The notes beneath the pieces are model-generated. The model saw only the letters and a program-made list of their open reading frames with translations, had not been told where the DNA came from and searched no databases. A DNA stretch of 64,000 nt from Marisa cornuarietis (lineage: Eukaryota > Mollusca > Gastropoda > Architaenioglossa > Ampullariidae), in contig SMMW01000567.1 in the NCBI GenBank assembly GCA_004794655.1, positions 558,001 to 622,000 on the forward strand, in the 5' to 3' direction. Position numbers and translations under genes: made by a program. Below are positions 48,837-61,431 of this stretch, piece after piece; position 1 is the stretch's first letter, and each line of letters opens with the position of its first letter.

Positions 48837-48979
48837 CATGAATATAAATTTCCAATGACAGACTTCCGTCGGTGAGTACATTCCGCTGCAGGTACATTAA
48901 GAAAGATGTGCAAGATTAGTAAAGTTTTTTGCTATTTTTATGTGGCTTGGACGATACGATGGTCATACACTATAATTCT

Positions 48980-48980
48980 T

Positions 48981-49039
<59 letters not shown>
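48980..49039. repeat. (TC)n(AC)n compound microsatellite
   Basis: TC to 48996 then AC to 49039, with a CGCGCG tract shortly after (about 49050). Same order as the tracts at 5199, 38131 and 40073, but its upstream leader is not homologous to the 38/40-kb copies. Confidence 0.93.
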
Positions 49040-49042
<3 letters not shown>

Positions 49043-52000
49043 CACACGCAACGCGCGCGCGCACACATAGCCTTCCCCACCCATCCCACACACAAACAAT
49101 TACACATACAAAGTTACACGAAGGAGAATACATGCAAAATAGAAATAAATGCAGGAGACCTCGGAAGGAGTAGTGTAATATCTGCAGAGGTGTACGGACT
49201 GCAGGATGGACGGGGGACAGAGAACTAGCATCAGTCGTACTCGGCAGTAGCCTCAAATACACTGCGCGCAAATCATTCCGAAAAACTAGCGTGAGCCTGG
49301 TCTCGCCGGCAATTTCTTTATAAAATAGACCGGTTAGCAACATTATTGTTCTCTCCTATCTTTACTTTTTTCCAGTCACTCTTCACTTTTTTAAAATGTA
49401 AAAGGTGAACGGTTTTTTTTTACCCTTACCCTTTTCTTCTTTTTCACTTTCGTTCCTTCCTTCCCTAATGTGTGTCAGTGATCTTTTTATCTTTCAGTAG
49501 TAGTATTAAGGGACCTTCAGAAAGAGTCAAATGAATTTGATTTTTTCAGGTTCTTGGCGCCTAAGAATAGAAGATGAGAAGAGGGGGTTAGGAGTTAAAG
49601 ATAATTAGAGTGATGTAAGTATATTTAGCAATTCTATAGTTTTCTATAGCTATTCTTTTGACAGTAACGGAGGAGAAAGAGAGAAAAAAATGTGCGCATG
49701 CCACGTATGCATACGAGCGCGTGGATTTTCTGGGTACAGATATTTGACATACAATAGTTTACACATACTGTAGGGGTTTCACAGAACGCAAAGAGCATGA
49801 ACGCCAGACCTTAAACAAGCCTGTATGCCGGTGGCCAAGAATCCTCTATACCAGGAAGAGAGCAGGCGCCAGAAAAAAGTTTTAAAAATTCGCCTCCTCA
49901 CAAGAAAAAAAAAGGCTGCATCCGATAAATCAAAGTGTGTAGGTGTGCACCGGGCTCTGTTTATCGTTAACATCCTCAGCCTCTGTTCTTTCCGTAGTTT
50001 CCTTTTCTAAACTCACTATTTTACGAACAAGATGGGTCCGAGTTCATTTCGGAGCAAACTGGGTCTGTGTTACGGTCCCGTCCCGCATTTCCCAACGACT
50101 GGTTATAAACTTTGGTGTTTTGCCAGAGTGGCACCAAAGCAGTGTTCACACATGGCTATGGCCTGATGATTACAAAGTGACGATTTTACAACGCCGGAAC
50201 ATGGATGAAGTATAAGGTCTTCTGTGTCTCACATACATCACCCCCTCCCCTAGAACCTGTTTGCACGGTGCCCGGAGCCCGGAGCATCTGGTGACCCCAA
50301 CCTTCGAACAAGGGGAAGCGGCAAATGACGATCTCTTGTTTTTTTTTAGCATTGTTAAACATCAAGTGTTGATGACCCTGCTGGATGAAACATCTAAGTG
50401 TTTAAAAGTTCACCTTAGTGACTTTTTCTAACTCTGGTTAAACTCTGTATACGACACCATTTCCTAAAATGTAAATAAATAACCTTATCCTCCCTGTCCC
50501 GAGTTAAAAGCCCACAAACATCACCGTGACCAGAACGAGGTCAAAACCGTTGGGTCTCGAATGTAGAGGGTAACACTCTCGTCATCAACATCAGCTGGGA
50601 CCGTTTATTAATTAGGCGTCTCCGGTCAGGTCTAGAAGGCTGCATTTGAAGAACAGAAGAGATCATTCACTTAGAAATTGTATGTTGTACTGAGCTTGGA
50701 TAGACAGTAAACTATAAACCACTCATCATTTATTCTGAGCTCAACACAACAACAACAACAATACTTCATTTGCGCTCTGGCACTCATTCGTAGCATTTAC
50801 TTGCTGATAGTAATAGTAAAATTTTCGTGATATTAAATGTTTGCTCCGTGATGATACCGATCTTTTCATCTTTTTATATCTATATATTTCACAGACATGT
50901 AAGTTTACTATATGCGTGAATTTTTTTTGGCATCAAAATTATTCTTAAATATTTAACCTTAAACTATCTTTGTCTTTTCTTCCCTTACTACTTCTATCTC
51001 CTTGACATAGTCTGGCGACTGTTCTAAAGTCTCTATTCCCTATACAAACGACGCTAACAATGTTTGGTCGTAAAACCAAGTGACAGATAACTGTGCATTT
51101 TTAGTCCCTGATGTAAAGACCTTGTAACCGTAATGTTAACGTTTTGTATTACTGTACTCCCGTAATTTGCCCCTCAAAACGACAATAAGCCCTGCATTTG
51201 AGAGCACCCAATGTATAATCCTCCATTTTTTTTTTTTTTTTTTTTTGGTCATCGAGTACCTAAAGGGATAAGAGAATTGCCTGAAGCAGCCATATGACAG
51301 GGTACACGTGTCAAAGCAAAGACGCTGCGCTTTGTGCACTTGGATCTGCGGCAGGTAGGAGCGCCGAACAACGTAGTCTGTTCACCGAAATCTGGGAGTA
51401 GGAGGGGGATAGGAGTGTGGGGGTGGGAGGTGAGTGCAATCTAGCAGAAGATTGCCAGCCGAGCGCGCGTGAAGAGCGATCTCGTCGGGTGGGGAAGCTA
51501 CCTCCCGGAACTCTGTTCTGACGGGACGTGCATTTAGGTCATTGCTGCCTGGCTTCTTCCAGTCACCGGGTTTGGGATTTCTTTGCACCCAAAGGTTCCG
51601 GAGGGCACACCTAAGCTTTCTTTAAAAAAAGAAACAAGCAACAACCTTCCTTGACTCAGAAAGTAGAATTATTAGAGGTTTCTACTCACTGCCTTCATAT
51701 AAAAAATCTTTCCGGAAAATGGTCCGTGCACATTAATTTGTGTCATGGACGCGCAGATCCTCTTCCAGCTTTAAAATTGTGATGCATAGATAAAAAAGCT
51801 CGCTAAATTGTTCTTTCCATTGTTCATGCAAGTGCTTTCTTTCTTGTTGAGCAGACCGTGTGCATGTTTATTCTCTTCTGACATTTTTCTGCTAACAGCA
51901 TCGGAGGGTATGATAGTTTCTTTTCTACTCAAACCTTCCCTACTCCACTGGGTGGCAGCCCCTTCCATCTCCCACCCACTTTCTATTCCCCGAGTCGTCT

Positions 52001-53240
52001 GCTGTTGCGAGTACGTTTGCACTCATGTTTACATGCAGGGCACATACACGCGAAAGTCGGCTTTGGATGTCTGCTCTCGCAGGAAAACACAAAAAAGTCA
52101 AACCACACGAACAGTCACATGAAGCGAACAGACGGTTAAAATTTTCTTTTGCCGGAACCTTTTCTTGAGGTAAACGCTATTTTCTTTCTGCTCTTCCTGC
52201 AAAATGACTTGCCTTTCCTGTGTGCAGAACAATAAACACACACGAACGATGCTCTCTTTTACCAAAGAAAACGTTTCCGCAAATTAGCCCTCGGAAAGAA
52301 CACTCAAAACTCCAGCAAAAGCCTTTTGAAATCAACATTCCCCCTAATTTTGTCGCTAATAAGTGCTGACGACATTTGCAGTGTTCTTACACCATCCACA
52401 GAATGCCACTGTTGACTCCAAAGATAGAGAGAGAGAGAGAGAGGGTCTTGTTAGGAGTTATATACATCACTGGGATCAAGCAGACTAGTGAATCAGATAA
52501 AGCTCAGCGACACGAGCACAAATGTTAAACATTAATTATGCATCACACCAAACGTTCAGCTTGCACTACACACTTACACCTTCTTGACCCAACGTACAGA
52601 CACGACACCAGCTTCATGGTCCTTCTACTGGCAATAGCACGAGGCTCAGAATGACTTTGTTCACAGGTGATGAATTGAAATCGGCATCAAACAAAATATC
52701 AGTGTAACCAACTAGGTCCACCTAGCTTTGCTAAATGGTCCTTGTGAAAATTTGGGATGGAATTCAGGTCTCAAGAGGCTGAGTGACGAGTCTTCCTAAT
52801 GTTCTGCTGATAATTAAAAAAAAAACGCTTTCTCTGCCTAATCGTTTGTTCTGTATGCTAAACATTAACTCTAGTAAAATCCTGCAACAACACATCTATT
52901 TCACGGAACAAAAGACTTCTAAACTTTCTTTCAAAACATAAAAGAGTAAAAAGATTGTGGATTTTCTAGTACAGAGAACAACTGGTGATAAACATGTAAC
53001 GTGTACGAAGCGCTACAATCGCGGACATCAATAAATATTAAGCAAAAACGAAACAAAATTTGAAGAACTTTAAAGCGCAGTGCTGGAACAAATCTAAGCT
53101 TGCATTTGTGTTCTCTTCTTGCCCGAAATTACTCTGTGAGCCTCTTTCATTTAGGCCATGGCATGTATTGAGGACAACATAGAGAAAACATGTGAAATTT
53201 AACCTTTATTCGCTCGGCCCAGAATTCTGCTTAAACACCA
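49040..53240. other. No gene established
   Basis: Contains an A-run at 49907-49914, (ACA)n at 50747-50762, a T-run at 51226-51246 and (GA)n at 52424-52443. 51380-51600 is GC-rich, and a 68-codon minus frame there (51382-51588) reads RNPKPGDWKKPGSNDL, but it lacks a good acceptor and is not recognised. The remainder is AT-rich. Confidence 0.45.
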
Positions 53241-53506
53241 GGGGCCAGTTGCACAACACGTTTCTAGACCTTAAAACTGTTCTAAAGAAGCAAAATCTCT
53301 TCTTAGTCATTTTGATGCATCGCAGAAAAACATACAAAAAACTGTACTGACAGAACGGAAAGTCAGACTTAAACAACTTTATCTTACTTAAAGCAGTTTT
53401 AGTTTTAAAAATTCTAAAATTGTGATGTGCACTTTAAACTAATTATCTAAATAGAGTTAAGGCCTAAAAGTGTTTAAAATTAGAAATGTGTTGTGTAACT
53501 GGCCCC
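53241..53506. mobile_element. 266-bp MITE with 26-bp terminal inverted repeats
   Basis: The left end GGGGCCAGTTGCACAACACG plus TTTCTA and the reversed right end GGGGCCAGTTACACAACACA plus TTTCTA match at 24 of 26 positions. The interior is AT-rich and non-coding. Size, symmetry and lack of an ORF fit a miniature inverted-repeat element. A clear target-site duplication was not found (flanks ACACCA and AGACCA), so the superfamily is left open. Confidence 0.85.
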
Positions 53507-53598
53507 AGACCAGCCAGAAGAAACACAGTCGGAGTGTAGGGGTATCCAAGAAAAATATTATTTAACGTGCTCCAGTTTAATGATTTACTCACTTTTAA

Positions 53599-53984
53599 AA
53601 GTGCAGTTGTTCTTAATAACTTGATAAAGCTCAGTACAAGGTATATGTATTATATTCTTAAATCTGAGTTTTAAACAAATCTCGCCTTCTGTTCTCGCGA
53701 TACAGGCTTACAAACATTATCATGCACAGAAAGAGGTAAAAAAATTAGACATCATGAGTGTACATATACACGCTTATTAAGGCTGCAACCATTGGGAAAG
53801 TTGGGACCAAATGTTAATTAGGTGTGTCTGTAGACAAACGTGGCGTCACATCTGACCTCTTTCTGTGCTTGATGACTCCTGTAGGCGGGTATCTTGAGAA
53901 GGTAAGGGAGGGTAATCTCCCAAATTTCAGGGAAGCAGTATCTCGCACTGAGCTGTACCCATGAGAAAAAAAAGGCACCCACCA
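53599..53984 (+). mobile_element. Palindromic MITE, copy 2
   Basis: Long inverted arms: the left carries AAAGCTCAGTACAAGGTAT and ATGCACAGAAAGAGGT; the right arm reversed carries ACAGCTCAGTGCGAGATA and AAGCACAGAAAGAGGT. The central block TGTTAATTAGGTGTG and GACCTCTTTCTGTGC aligns with copies 1 and 3. It lies about 90 bp from the 266-bp MITE. Confidence 0.7.
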
Positions 53985-54935
53985 GATTCAAGCTTAAGGT
54001 GTGATTGAGGGAAGGTGGGGGGTTGCTTTTGTTGTTGAGTGAGGGGGATGCGGGGAGGGAGGTGGCAGGTAGACTGGTGAGTGGCTGGGTGGTTTGTTGA
54101 ATGAGTTGGTGAACGCACTGAGTGAATGAGTGCGTGCGTGCGTGCGTGAGTGAGTGAGTGCGAAAAATTTCATTACGAATGCAGAGAAACCTAAGCTGTT
54201 CTTCGCCCATCACGCTAAGAGATAGCGACGTTACACAGTTTCTGTTTTAGACGTGAATTTATTTTTCTTGTTCATACACCATAACGATGTTAGAATTTCT
54301 TAAAAAGTGCAAAGGGTTCAGAATATCGCTATACCACCAGAAAGACGATCTCCTATCCCTGCCTCCCCAGTTGAATCTGAACTCCCTGAATTACTAAGCA
54401 AAAGTAGGGGGTTGAGTACAAAGAGATTATCTGCAGGAGGAGTTAATTTTTTTTCTTCGATTGCGGGTCTTATGCTGTACAGGGACACGACAACAATGTC
54501 CAGGAACCGTAGCTACGAAGTGAGGTTAAGCCGTTGCCCTTGGGCAAGACGGGGAACTCAAGGCCAAGCGGTTTGTTTCAGAAGTTATTAAGCAGTGTCG
54601 AAACCATACAGATGATTTTCTTTTACCCCTGGAGCCGTAGTCATAAAGTGGTGCTTAAAATGCCCTGAAGTAAAAAAAAAAAAGAAGAAGAAGTAGTGAC
54701 CACAGGGGTCTGGTCATCGCATTGTTACTACGAAAAAAAAGACCTTTATCTTTCAGTTCCCTATTTTTGCCTTGGGGAAACAACTTTCATTTTATAGCTA
54801 CAGTCCCAGAGCACGAAGCCTCCATTCGGCCTGAAGGCTTAGCTCTGGCTTCAATGACAAAGATCGTATTTGGCCTGGGAAGGTTCTTCTCGAGTGAATC
54901 GCTCGAAGATCGTGCCTTTATGACCTCCTCACCAG
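53985..54935. other. No gene established
   Basis: (TGCG)n(TGAG)n tract at 54128-54160. A 94-codon plus frame at 54307-54591 is unrecognised. Confidence 0.45.
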
Positions 54936-55181
54936 TCAGTCGTGCACAACAACAACGCTCCCCCCACACCCACCACCACACACGCACCTTCGTGACTGCA
55001 CTTTCACGTCGTGCGCTAAGAAACTCCTGCCTGTCAGTGCTCGTCAGTGAGACTCGGAGCCGGAGGCTGTTGCCTTTGTTCAACCAATCGGTCCTCACGT
55101 TTTGAAGCTGCACGTGATTTCCGCTTCTTGTTTGTCTTGTGCCACGTATGTCTAGGCCGCTGCTGCCTCTACACCAGCTTG
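54936..55181 (+). promoter_or_regulatory. Weak candidate promoter and short first exon
   Basis: A CCAAT box (55084-55088), an E-box CACGTG (55111-55116) and an ETS-like TTCCGCTT (55119-55126) precede ATG at 55148. That ATG opens MSRPLLPLHQL and runs into CTTG|GTAAAT. The order is promoter-like, but the elements are short and no downstream exon is identified. Confidence 0.18.
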
Positions 55182-58045
55182 GTAAATACTCTTGATGCAT
55201 CATGTGCTAATGGACACAAACAGGTCTTCCATTATGCAAACATAATTTTTTATCGTTTTTCCTTGATTTTTTATGAGGTAATGATGTTTGTTAAGATACA
55301 TTGTCTCTCTGGTGAAAGGGACTCTTTTTTCTTCTAGTTTGCCGAAGAGAGGGAAAAAAGGAACAGTAGGTGATAGTGGTGGTGATCAGCGTGGTGGCCG
55401 TGGTAAAAGTATCTTTCGGAGAACTCAGTCACCGTTGCTGACACTGAGCCAAGCCTCAAAACAAACGTACGTCTAATCGGATGGTGATGAGACAGGAAAG
55501 TGACGTGCATTTCCCCCCCCCTCCACTCCTTTCCCTTATGATGCTACTTCGAGCAGCCGCTGCATGGAGTGCCGACTACGAACACCACTGGGTAAGACAA
55601 TGTTACGCAGTGCAGTCAAAAGCCGGCAGTTGCCCAGGGGTGTTTTGACGAGCTGGCTCCGACAGTCAAAACGATCCTTCCTGCTCTACACACGTCATTT
55701 TAGATTGCATTTTCATCGTTATGAACGAGCTGTTTACAATCTGCGAAAGCTCTGTTTTTGGAGAGAAGAGAGGCTGCTGGCAACATTGTGCTCATTATAG
55801 GACTCGGTTCTTGTGTAGTTTCCAGACTTATTTACGGCGACAGGATAGGTCACATGGCAATGCTTGCCAAGCCTCAATTTTGGTTGGTGCCCTAGTCACT
55901 AACAAGGAGATGGCCCTAGAAGGTCTACGACACCTTCATGCATGCCCTAGTCTCAACACGGTAGGGGTGGAAGAAAGGTGATGGGGGGGGGGAGAAATGT
56001 ATCTTCTTCTTGAAGTCTACACTTGTCATCAACTCGTGTATCAAGGAGATGCCCCAGACACCGAGGTTGCACATAATGTTTTAATGTTTTTGTTTTATGA
56101 GGCGAAAGCCGACGACAAACGCGAACTGCGTTCTGCGCAAGCGAAATTGGGGATGCTTTTTTTTCTTTTGCCACAGGTAGTTCTGGTTCCTGTCAAAAGC
56201 GTGCCCGCAGGGCGTCATACGTACCTCCTCCGCTGATCAAAGACATCGCTGGGTGGACATGAAAGGAAAACGCTGGCTATTTGTCTAGCGACGACTCGTA
56301 AAGAAATCACTGGCGATGAACAACCTCTATTCCGGCGACATTCTCAGTGAGCCGTGAAATTAGATGTCAACTTCATTGTCTTGATGCGGAGACTGGCAGG
56401 ATGTCGGGCACTCGTCCTGGAACTTCAACGGGCAACGTCGGGCGAGCTCCGCTGGGTCATCAGATACCGAGCTGCTTTATCATCGGTGGGCCAACGGTGT
56501 TGCCATCAGAGTGGCTGTAAAGTGATTTTCTCCTCAGCGACGCAAAACAGTGAGGCTTGTGTTCTAAAAGAAATGAGAAACATTATTTCACCAGAGTGGT
56601 CTCTCCTCGTTAGACATCCACTTATCGTCACCTGTTTGGATGCATTACCACAAACATCGTCTCTTACAGGTGTCATCGTGCAGCTGTTTGAGAGTGACGA
56701 CGAAGAACAGCGCCCAGCCATATTGTATGAGGACAGAACAATGTTATTAGCTGTTCTCGACTGTTTTTTTATATTGTCTGTATATTTTTGAGTGTAATGG
56801 CTTAGCTGTTCTCTCCTGCTGCTAGCACATTTGTTTGTTTGTTTGTTTGTTTTTTGTTTTTTTTTTATATTGCCGTTCTTGACTGTTTTTATAATAGGGT
56901 GGTAGTTGTCGAATTTTTGGAGAAGTTTGGCTTGCCTGTTATCAACTGTGGCTGTCTGTTCGTAACTTTAGTTCTCTGATTTACTGGTTGTTCTCTGGCA
57001 GATTTATGGTTATTCTCGACTAGTTAGTATTGACTGATTCTTGTCGACCATTTTATACTTGCCACTTGCCTAAACTGCTCTCTTTTTTCTGGCTGAGCTA
57101 GAATCAGAAAAATAACGCACGTAGAATGCCCACCATTCTTAGGACGGACACGGCAGAGGACCTGTAATATACCAAGACGAAATGACAGGAGATTCGCTCT
57201 TGATAAAAATGTTTTTTTCTATTAACGCTGCGGCTACATCTTATTCCATCGCGCACTGTACAGGCTTCCTCCTGATAAAAACAATCTTCGTTGAAAAGAC
57301 CATCGTAGATGGAATGATATGGGAGACTGAGGGCAGGACAGGTGAGAAAGTTAAATAAGCGGCAGAATCGAGCACCAACTTCCCCATTGTTTGTCGGTAG
57401 AGGTTCCGGGTTAGAACTTGAAGTATTTGTTGGTATCTTGTGCAGTCTCGACTAAAATCCTTACTGGTATCTTATGCAGTCTCCGTTTAAGGAACAACGC
57501 CATTTCCCTCTCCCACCTGCCCCCTACCCTGTTCCTGGCTAGCTACCCGCTTGTAAAGGTTTCGCTCATTTGCTGCACATCCCTCTCTGTACCTCCCTGG
57601 ATTTCTACTCGTAAATAATTTTAGGTTCACTCCGTTCTTTCTCTCACACAAGTTTATCGCGCACCTGTCTATACAAGAGAATTGCACGCATCTCGTGCTG
57701 TTTTTCACACTCGCCCATTCACCTGGAACAACCGCTCAATCTTTACGCCTTGTGACAGTTTCAAACCCCATTTTGAACACCACTATGGGGGAAAAAATCC
57801 TTATCGTCTAATGAAAAGTGCGGTTTATATATAGCACTCATGGTTACAGCATTTGACATACTTACCTTTACCTCTCCCTGGATGACACCCGTCCGCAGTT
57901 GTCTTGTTGGCCCAGAAGTCTTTCTGTGTTTTAATGTGACGTACTTCCTTAGTTTAACTGTGACGTCACTTGTTACATTCAGGGATTTCTTTCTTGGAGA
58001 GTCGGGTGCGCCGCACGTACATTGTCGAACACGCGACTAAGCTTG
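55182..58045. other. Several unassigned open frames, no gene established
   Basis: Plus frames at 55564-55800, 55721-55981, 55997-56236 and 56354-56791 (145 codons, ending LLAVLDCFFILSVYF) cluster in a less AT-rich stretch. Downstream minus-strand exons of the gene starting at 61447 could also lie here. I could not fit splice sites and the required phase to any of them. A (TTTG)n tract lies at 56828-56850. Confidence 0.35.
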
Positions 58046-58048
58046 TCA

Positions 58049-58062
58049 GTGTGTGTGTGTGT

Positions 58063-58098
<36 letters not shown>
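58049..58098. repeat. (GT)n microsatellite
   Basis: About 25 GT units with one TATG interruption. Confidence 0.94.
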
Positions 58099-58099
<1 letters not shown>

Positions 58100-58452
58100 T
58101 AAATCCCGTTTACAGGCAACACGTGATAATGTGAAATACGTAACCAGCTCAGAAGGTCTTTTTACCTAAGGCTGACTTATTGAACATCAAATCTTTCTGT
58201 TGACTGCAAAGAATTGTCGCTAACAGCATACATAAATGCTCCGGACAGCATATCAAAGAGGCGACTTTGCCTGCAGATGTGTTTAAAACATTTGACCAGC
58301 CGAAGGATGCACCGACATTAGAACGTCAAGAGAACAAAAACTAAAGGCTTCGGAATAAACAATTTGCTTTCTTCGACTTGGCTGTGCTCAAAAGGAAATA
58401 GTCGGATATCTGATGCTGATATCGAAGTTAATTTTTTAAAAAAGAGACTTAC

Positions 58453-58584
58453 TTGTCCAGTCACTGATGATGTTGGTGAGGTTCATATAGATGCTGAGAG
58501 GTAGCCAAGGGTAGGGACGTCCCACTTCCGCCTCCAACTCCATCTCTTCCGGCTTGTGATCGTCGTCAAGGGATGACGGGAAAT
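58453..58584 (-). CDS. Coding exon 2 of an unrecognised minus-strand gene
   Basis: The exon ends in GGACAA|GTAAGT, a consensus donor at 58452-58447, and begins after TTGTGCAG. Its pyrimidine tract is weak, which is the main doubt. The 132 bp continue from a phase-1 junction: the G ending exon 1 plus AT gives GAT. The peptide starts DFPSSLDDDHKPEEMELEAE and then reads VGRPYPWLPLSIYMNLTNII, ending SDWT plus one base. Codon use is G/C-ending and acidic residues are common, unlike the surroundings. The acidic leader followed by an aromatic/hydrophobic stretch and one NLT glycosylation motif would suit an N-terminal region near a membrane segment, but the family is unknown. The next exon must start in phase 1 at lower coordinates. 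Confidence 0.62.
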
Positions 58585-59497
58585 CTGCACAACCACCTTT
58601 CATTATTGTACCCTCAGAACTATTACCAAGACATTGGGGTTCCTTCTCTCGCTCTTTTCGCTTTCGTCGATACCATCCCTTACATACACCGCAGGAGAAG
58701 CTTGCAAAATGTGAATGGTCCAAGAGGACACGAATGAGTTATTGGATGATCTTAGATTTTAGAATAATATTCATACAATCTATTCAGAAGATAGACATTT
58801 ATCGTGTCTCAGACGAATTCGCTCGAACAAACGAGAACCATTAAAAGAGACGTGACGAATTCGATTTCATTGCTTTAATAATTGTAAATCCACATGCAGA
58901 CCAAACAGTACAATACCTGTAGAATTTCTCAAGTTTATGATCGTTTGAGAAAGCCGAAAATTTTATTTTTCACCTTACCAGATGGAAAGTTGACTAAAAG
59001 GGCTCACGGTTTTTTGCGACTTTGATACCAGCTCGGATCAAGATGCTCTTTTTTTTTTTTTTGCTGACTAAGTGAATATTTTCCGAAAATATGTCACTTA
59101 TCTTTCACCGTTTCCCCATTATCAGCCTCGGTTTTACTGTTTCATTTTCAGCAAAAGTAGCACAGATGGTGTTTATGTAAAAGAAATCTTTGGTTTACAC
59201 ACTGTTGCGAAGCTGACATCAACAGTATTTATCTAAAGGATCGAGCATGTCATTTGTTTCTCTCGTGTCTCGGCAGCTTTTGCAAAAAGTGGGATTTACT
59301 TCCACACCGGCGACCACCAGGAGAGATGTGAGATCTGTGATGTGACACAAACTCTCAGCACTTCAGCGTAAATACACTTTGCGCACGCGCGCCTGGCTTC
59401 ATGCTGGCTAAGGTTGCGTGCGTTTCCAACAAAACTCAGATAAAGCGTGCAATTACATTATGACGATGTTCACGCACGTACATAAATAGTTACACGC

Positions 59498-59568
59498 TAC
59501 ACACACACACACACACACACACACATGCGTGCACGCACACACACACACACACACTCACTCACTCACAC
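59498..59568. repeat. Interrupted (AC)n microsatellite
   Basis: AC runs interrupted by ATGCGTGCACGC and ending in ACTC units. Confidence 0.93.
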
Positions 59569-59763
59569 AAATAGAGAGAGACATTTGTAGCTGCGAGCGC
59601 TACACCACAGAATGCGAAAAACCTGTTACACTCTTTGTCAGTGTTTTTGAAAATTTCTGCAACGCTTATGGTTTCCTCATATTCCGAAGTGATTATATTT
59701 CTCATTAATTGAAATAAAATTCACTAAAATGGTCGTTTCTAGGGTCTTTGCTTTCTTAAAGGA

Positions 59764-60122
59764 TTAGTGCGGTTCATGTTTTGTAAACGATTGTGCAGGA
59801 GACTGTTTCCCCAAATCTGGGTGGATTACCCTCTTTCATCCTCTAAATATCAGCCTAGAAACATCCCTATGCACAGAGAGAGATCAAAATCATGACATCT
59901 CGATGCCTAATTAAGATACATTTCAAGTTTACCCATTGGCTGAGGCCTTTAAACGTAAATATATTCAGGCACCATCTGTGGTGAAGACTTCTTACTGTGA
60001 ATGGGGATGTTTGATGGCGGGCATCTCGAAGACGGAAGGGGTGGGAGTATTCACTCCAATTTTAGAAATGCTATCTTGCACTGAGATTTACCCAATTACC
60101 AGAAATAAAATGCACCCCACTA
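59764..60122 (-). mobile_element. Palindromic MITE, copy 3, inside intron 1
   Basis: Read on the minus strand it starts AGTGGGGTGCATTTTATTTC, then GGGTAAATCTCAGTGCAAGA, matching the left arm of copy 1. The centre CTTAATTAGGCAT and GATCTCTCTCTGTGCAT matches the centres of copies 1 and 2. The far arm, CCCAAATCTGGG within 59809-59823, aligns with the right arms of the other copies. It is opposite in orientation to copies 1 and 2. Confidence 0.7.
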
Positions 60123-60467
60123 GTCTTTTAAAGGGCTGATGCTACGGAGATTTTACTTCAAACGTTCGCTTATATATATATTTTAATGGTGAATTTCAAG
60201 TGATTTTCATTTTTATTAAATAAAAAGGGGATAACTTTCTCTCTCTGTCTCTCTGCCAGCCAGGTCAGTGATTCTGTTTGTTTTGTAAAATGATTTTGAG
60301 AACTTTCTTTGGTCAGGGTGGGCTGGTAGATAGTTTGGCTCTCCTTTAAATATTTACGTGATCAGACAGGATTAATGGACCGTATAGAACATATGAAAAG
60401 GAGACATAAAATATCCATAAAGCAATATAGTCTAAGATTATCACGATGGAAATGAGGCCTGAATAAT

Positions 60468-60535
60468 TAAGCACTGAAAATTTAACACTGATTAACTGAG
60501 CACTGAACAATGGAACACTGAATAACTGAGCACGA
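60468..60535 (+). repeat. ~14-bp tandem repeat (GAGCACTGAATAACT)
   Basis: Five or so units of the kind AGCACTGAAAATT, AACACTGATTAACTG and GAGCACTGAACAATG follow each other with small changes. Confidence 0.7.
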
Positions 60536-61431
60536 TGTAGCTGCTTGCTAGTTGCAGACGACAGGTTTTATATAGCATGAGAGTCGCTGCTTGCTGAAAC
60601 AATTAAAAAAAAAACTCGCGACAGATCAGTAGAGCAAGCAGTTAAGCGCGTTCCTGCAGAGATTAATTACCAAAAGATTTAGGCTGTCGGCATTTTCGCA
60701 AAGTTACAATTTAAGTTTCAAAAAGTCAACGTTCTTGCAAAGTCGTGGCATCGATGCTCAACTAAACCTTCAAACTTTATGGAGGGGGGGGGGTCTTGAA
60801 AACTAGGACTGGCTCGTCGATTTTGCCTTTTTTGTCTCTTTCCCATCTTTCAAGCAGATTTGATAAAGGTCATCTAATCGATAAATGCAGGTGAAAAGCA
60901 CATTTCTTTCTGTGTTTCAACGTCATGTTTCTTTTTATAGAATACGGATAAAAAGGACCTCTATGCCCAGCGATGATCTAAAAAGGTAGTTAATGTGTGA
61001 CAGAGATACATTGGATACGGCGAACGATACTAATGCTTCCTTTTACAGCTTTTTCCATCATTTTTCTTTATAACCAAACGGAAGGGCAAAAAAGAACCAA
61101 CAAACCGATCCATCTAACCAATTTACCAGCCGAAGAAACATATATATATATATATAACACAGATTACATTATCCCGATGATTGTGATATATTGAGCATAG
61201 AACGTGAGCATTATTATGAGTAAAATATTTCTAAAAATACGTATTCTTTGCTGGAATCAAATGAAATTAAATATCTACACATTTGTAGAATTTGTAAATC
61301 CACGTCACGAGCGGTCAGATTTAGTAAAGGGTGAAATTTTGCAAGTAATTACAAATTAGCAAGATACTTTGTTGTTGAAATGCAGGTAAATGAAATGAAG
61401 ACCACAAACAGATTTAAAAAAACACCCTCAC

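Larger units (their letters stand above)
58585..61431 (-). other. Intron 1 of the minus-strand gene (~2.85 kb)
   Basis: Runs from the GTGAGG donor after exon 1 to the TGCAG acceptor before exon 2. It holds a T-run (59049-59061), a long interrupted (AC)n tract (59498-59568), a palindromic MITE (59764-60122), a short tandem array (60468-60535), a G-run (60782-60791) and (TA)n (61140-61155). No further exon was recognised in it. Confidence 0.5.

Noticed and set aside
53599..53984. Hairpin as a microRNA precursor
   Set aside because: The inverted arms are long and diverged and belong to a multi-copy MITE family; without small-RNA data a miRNA call is not supported.
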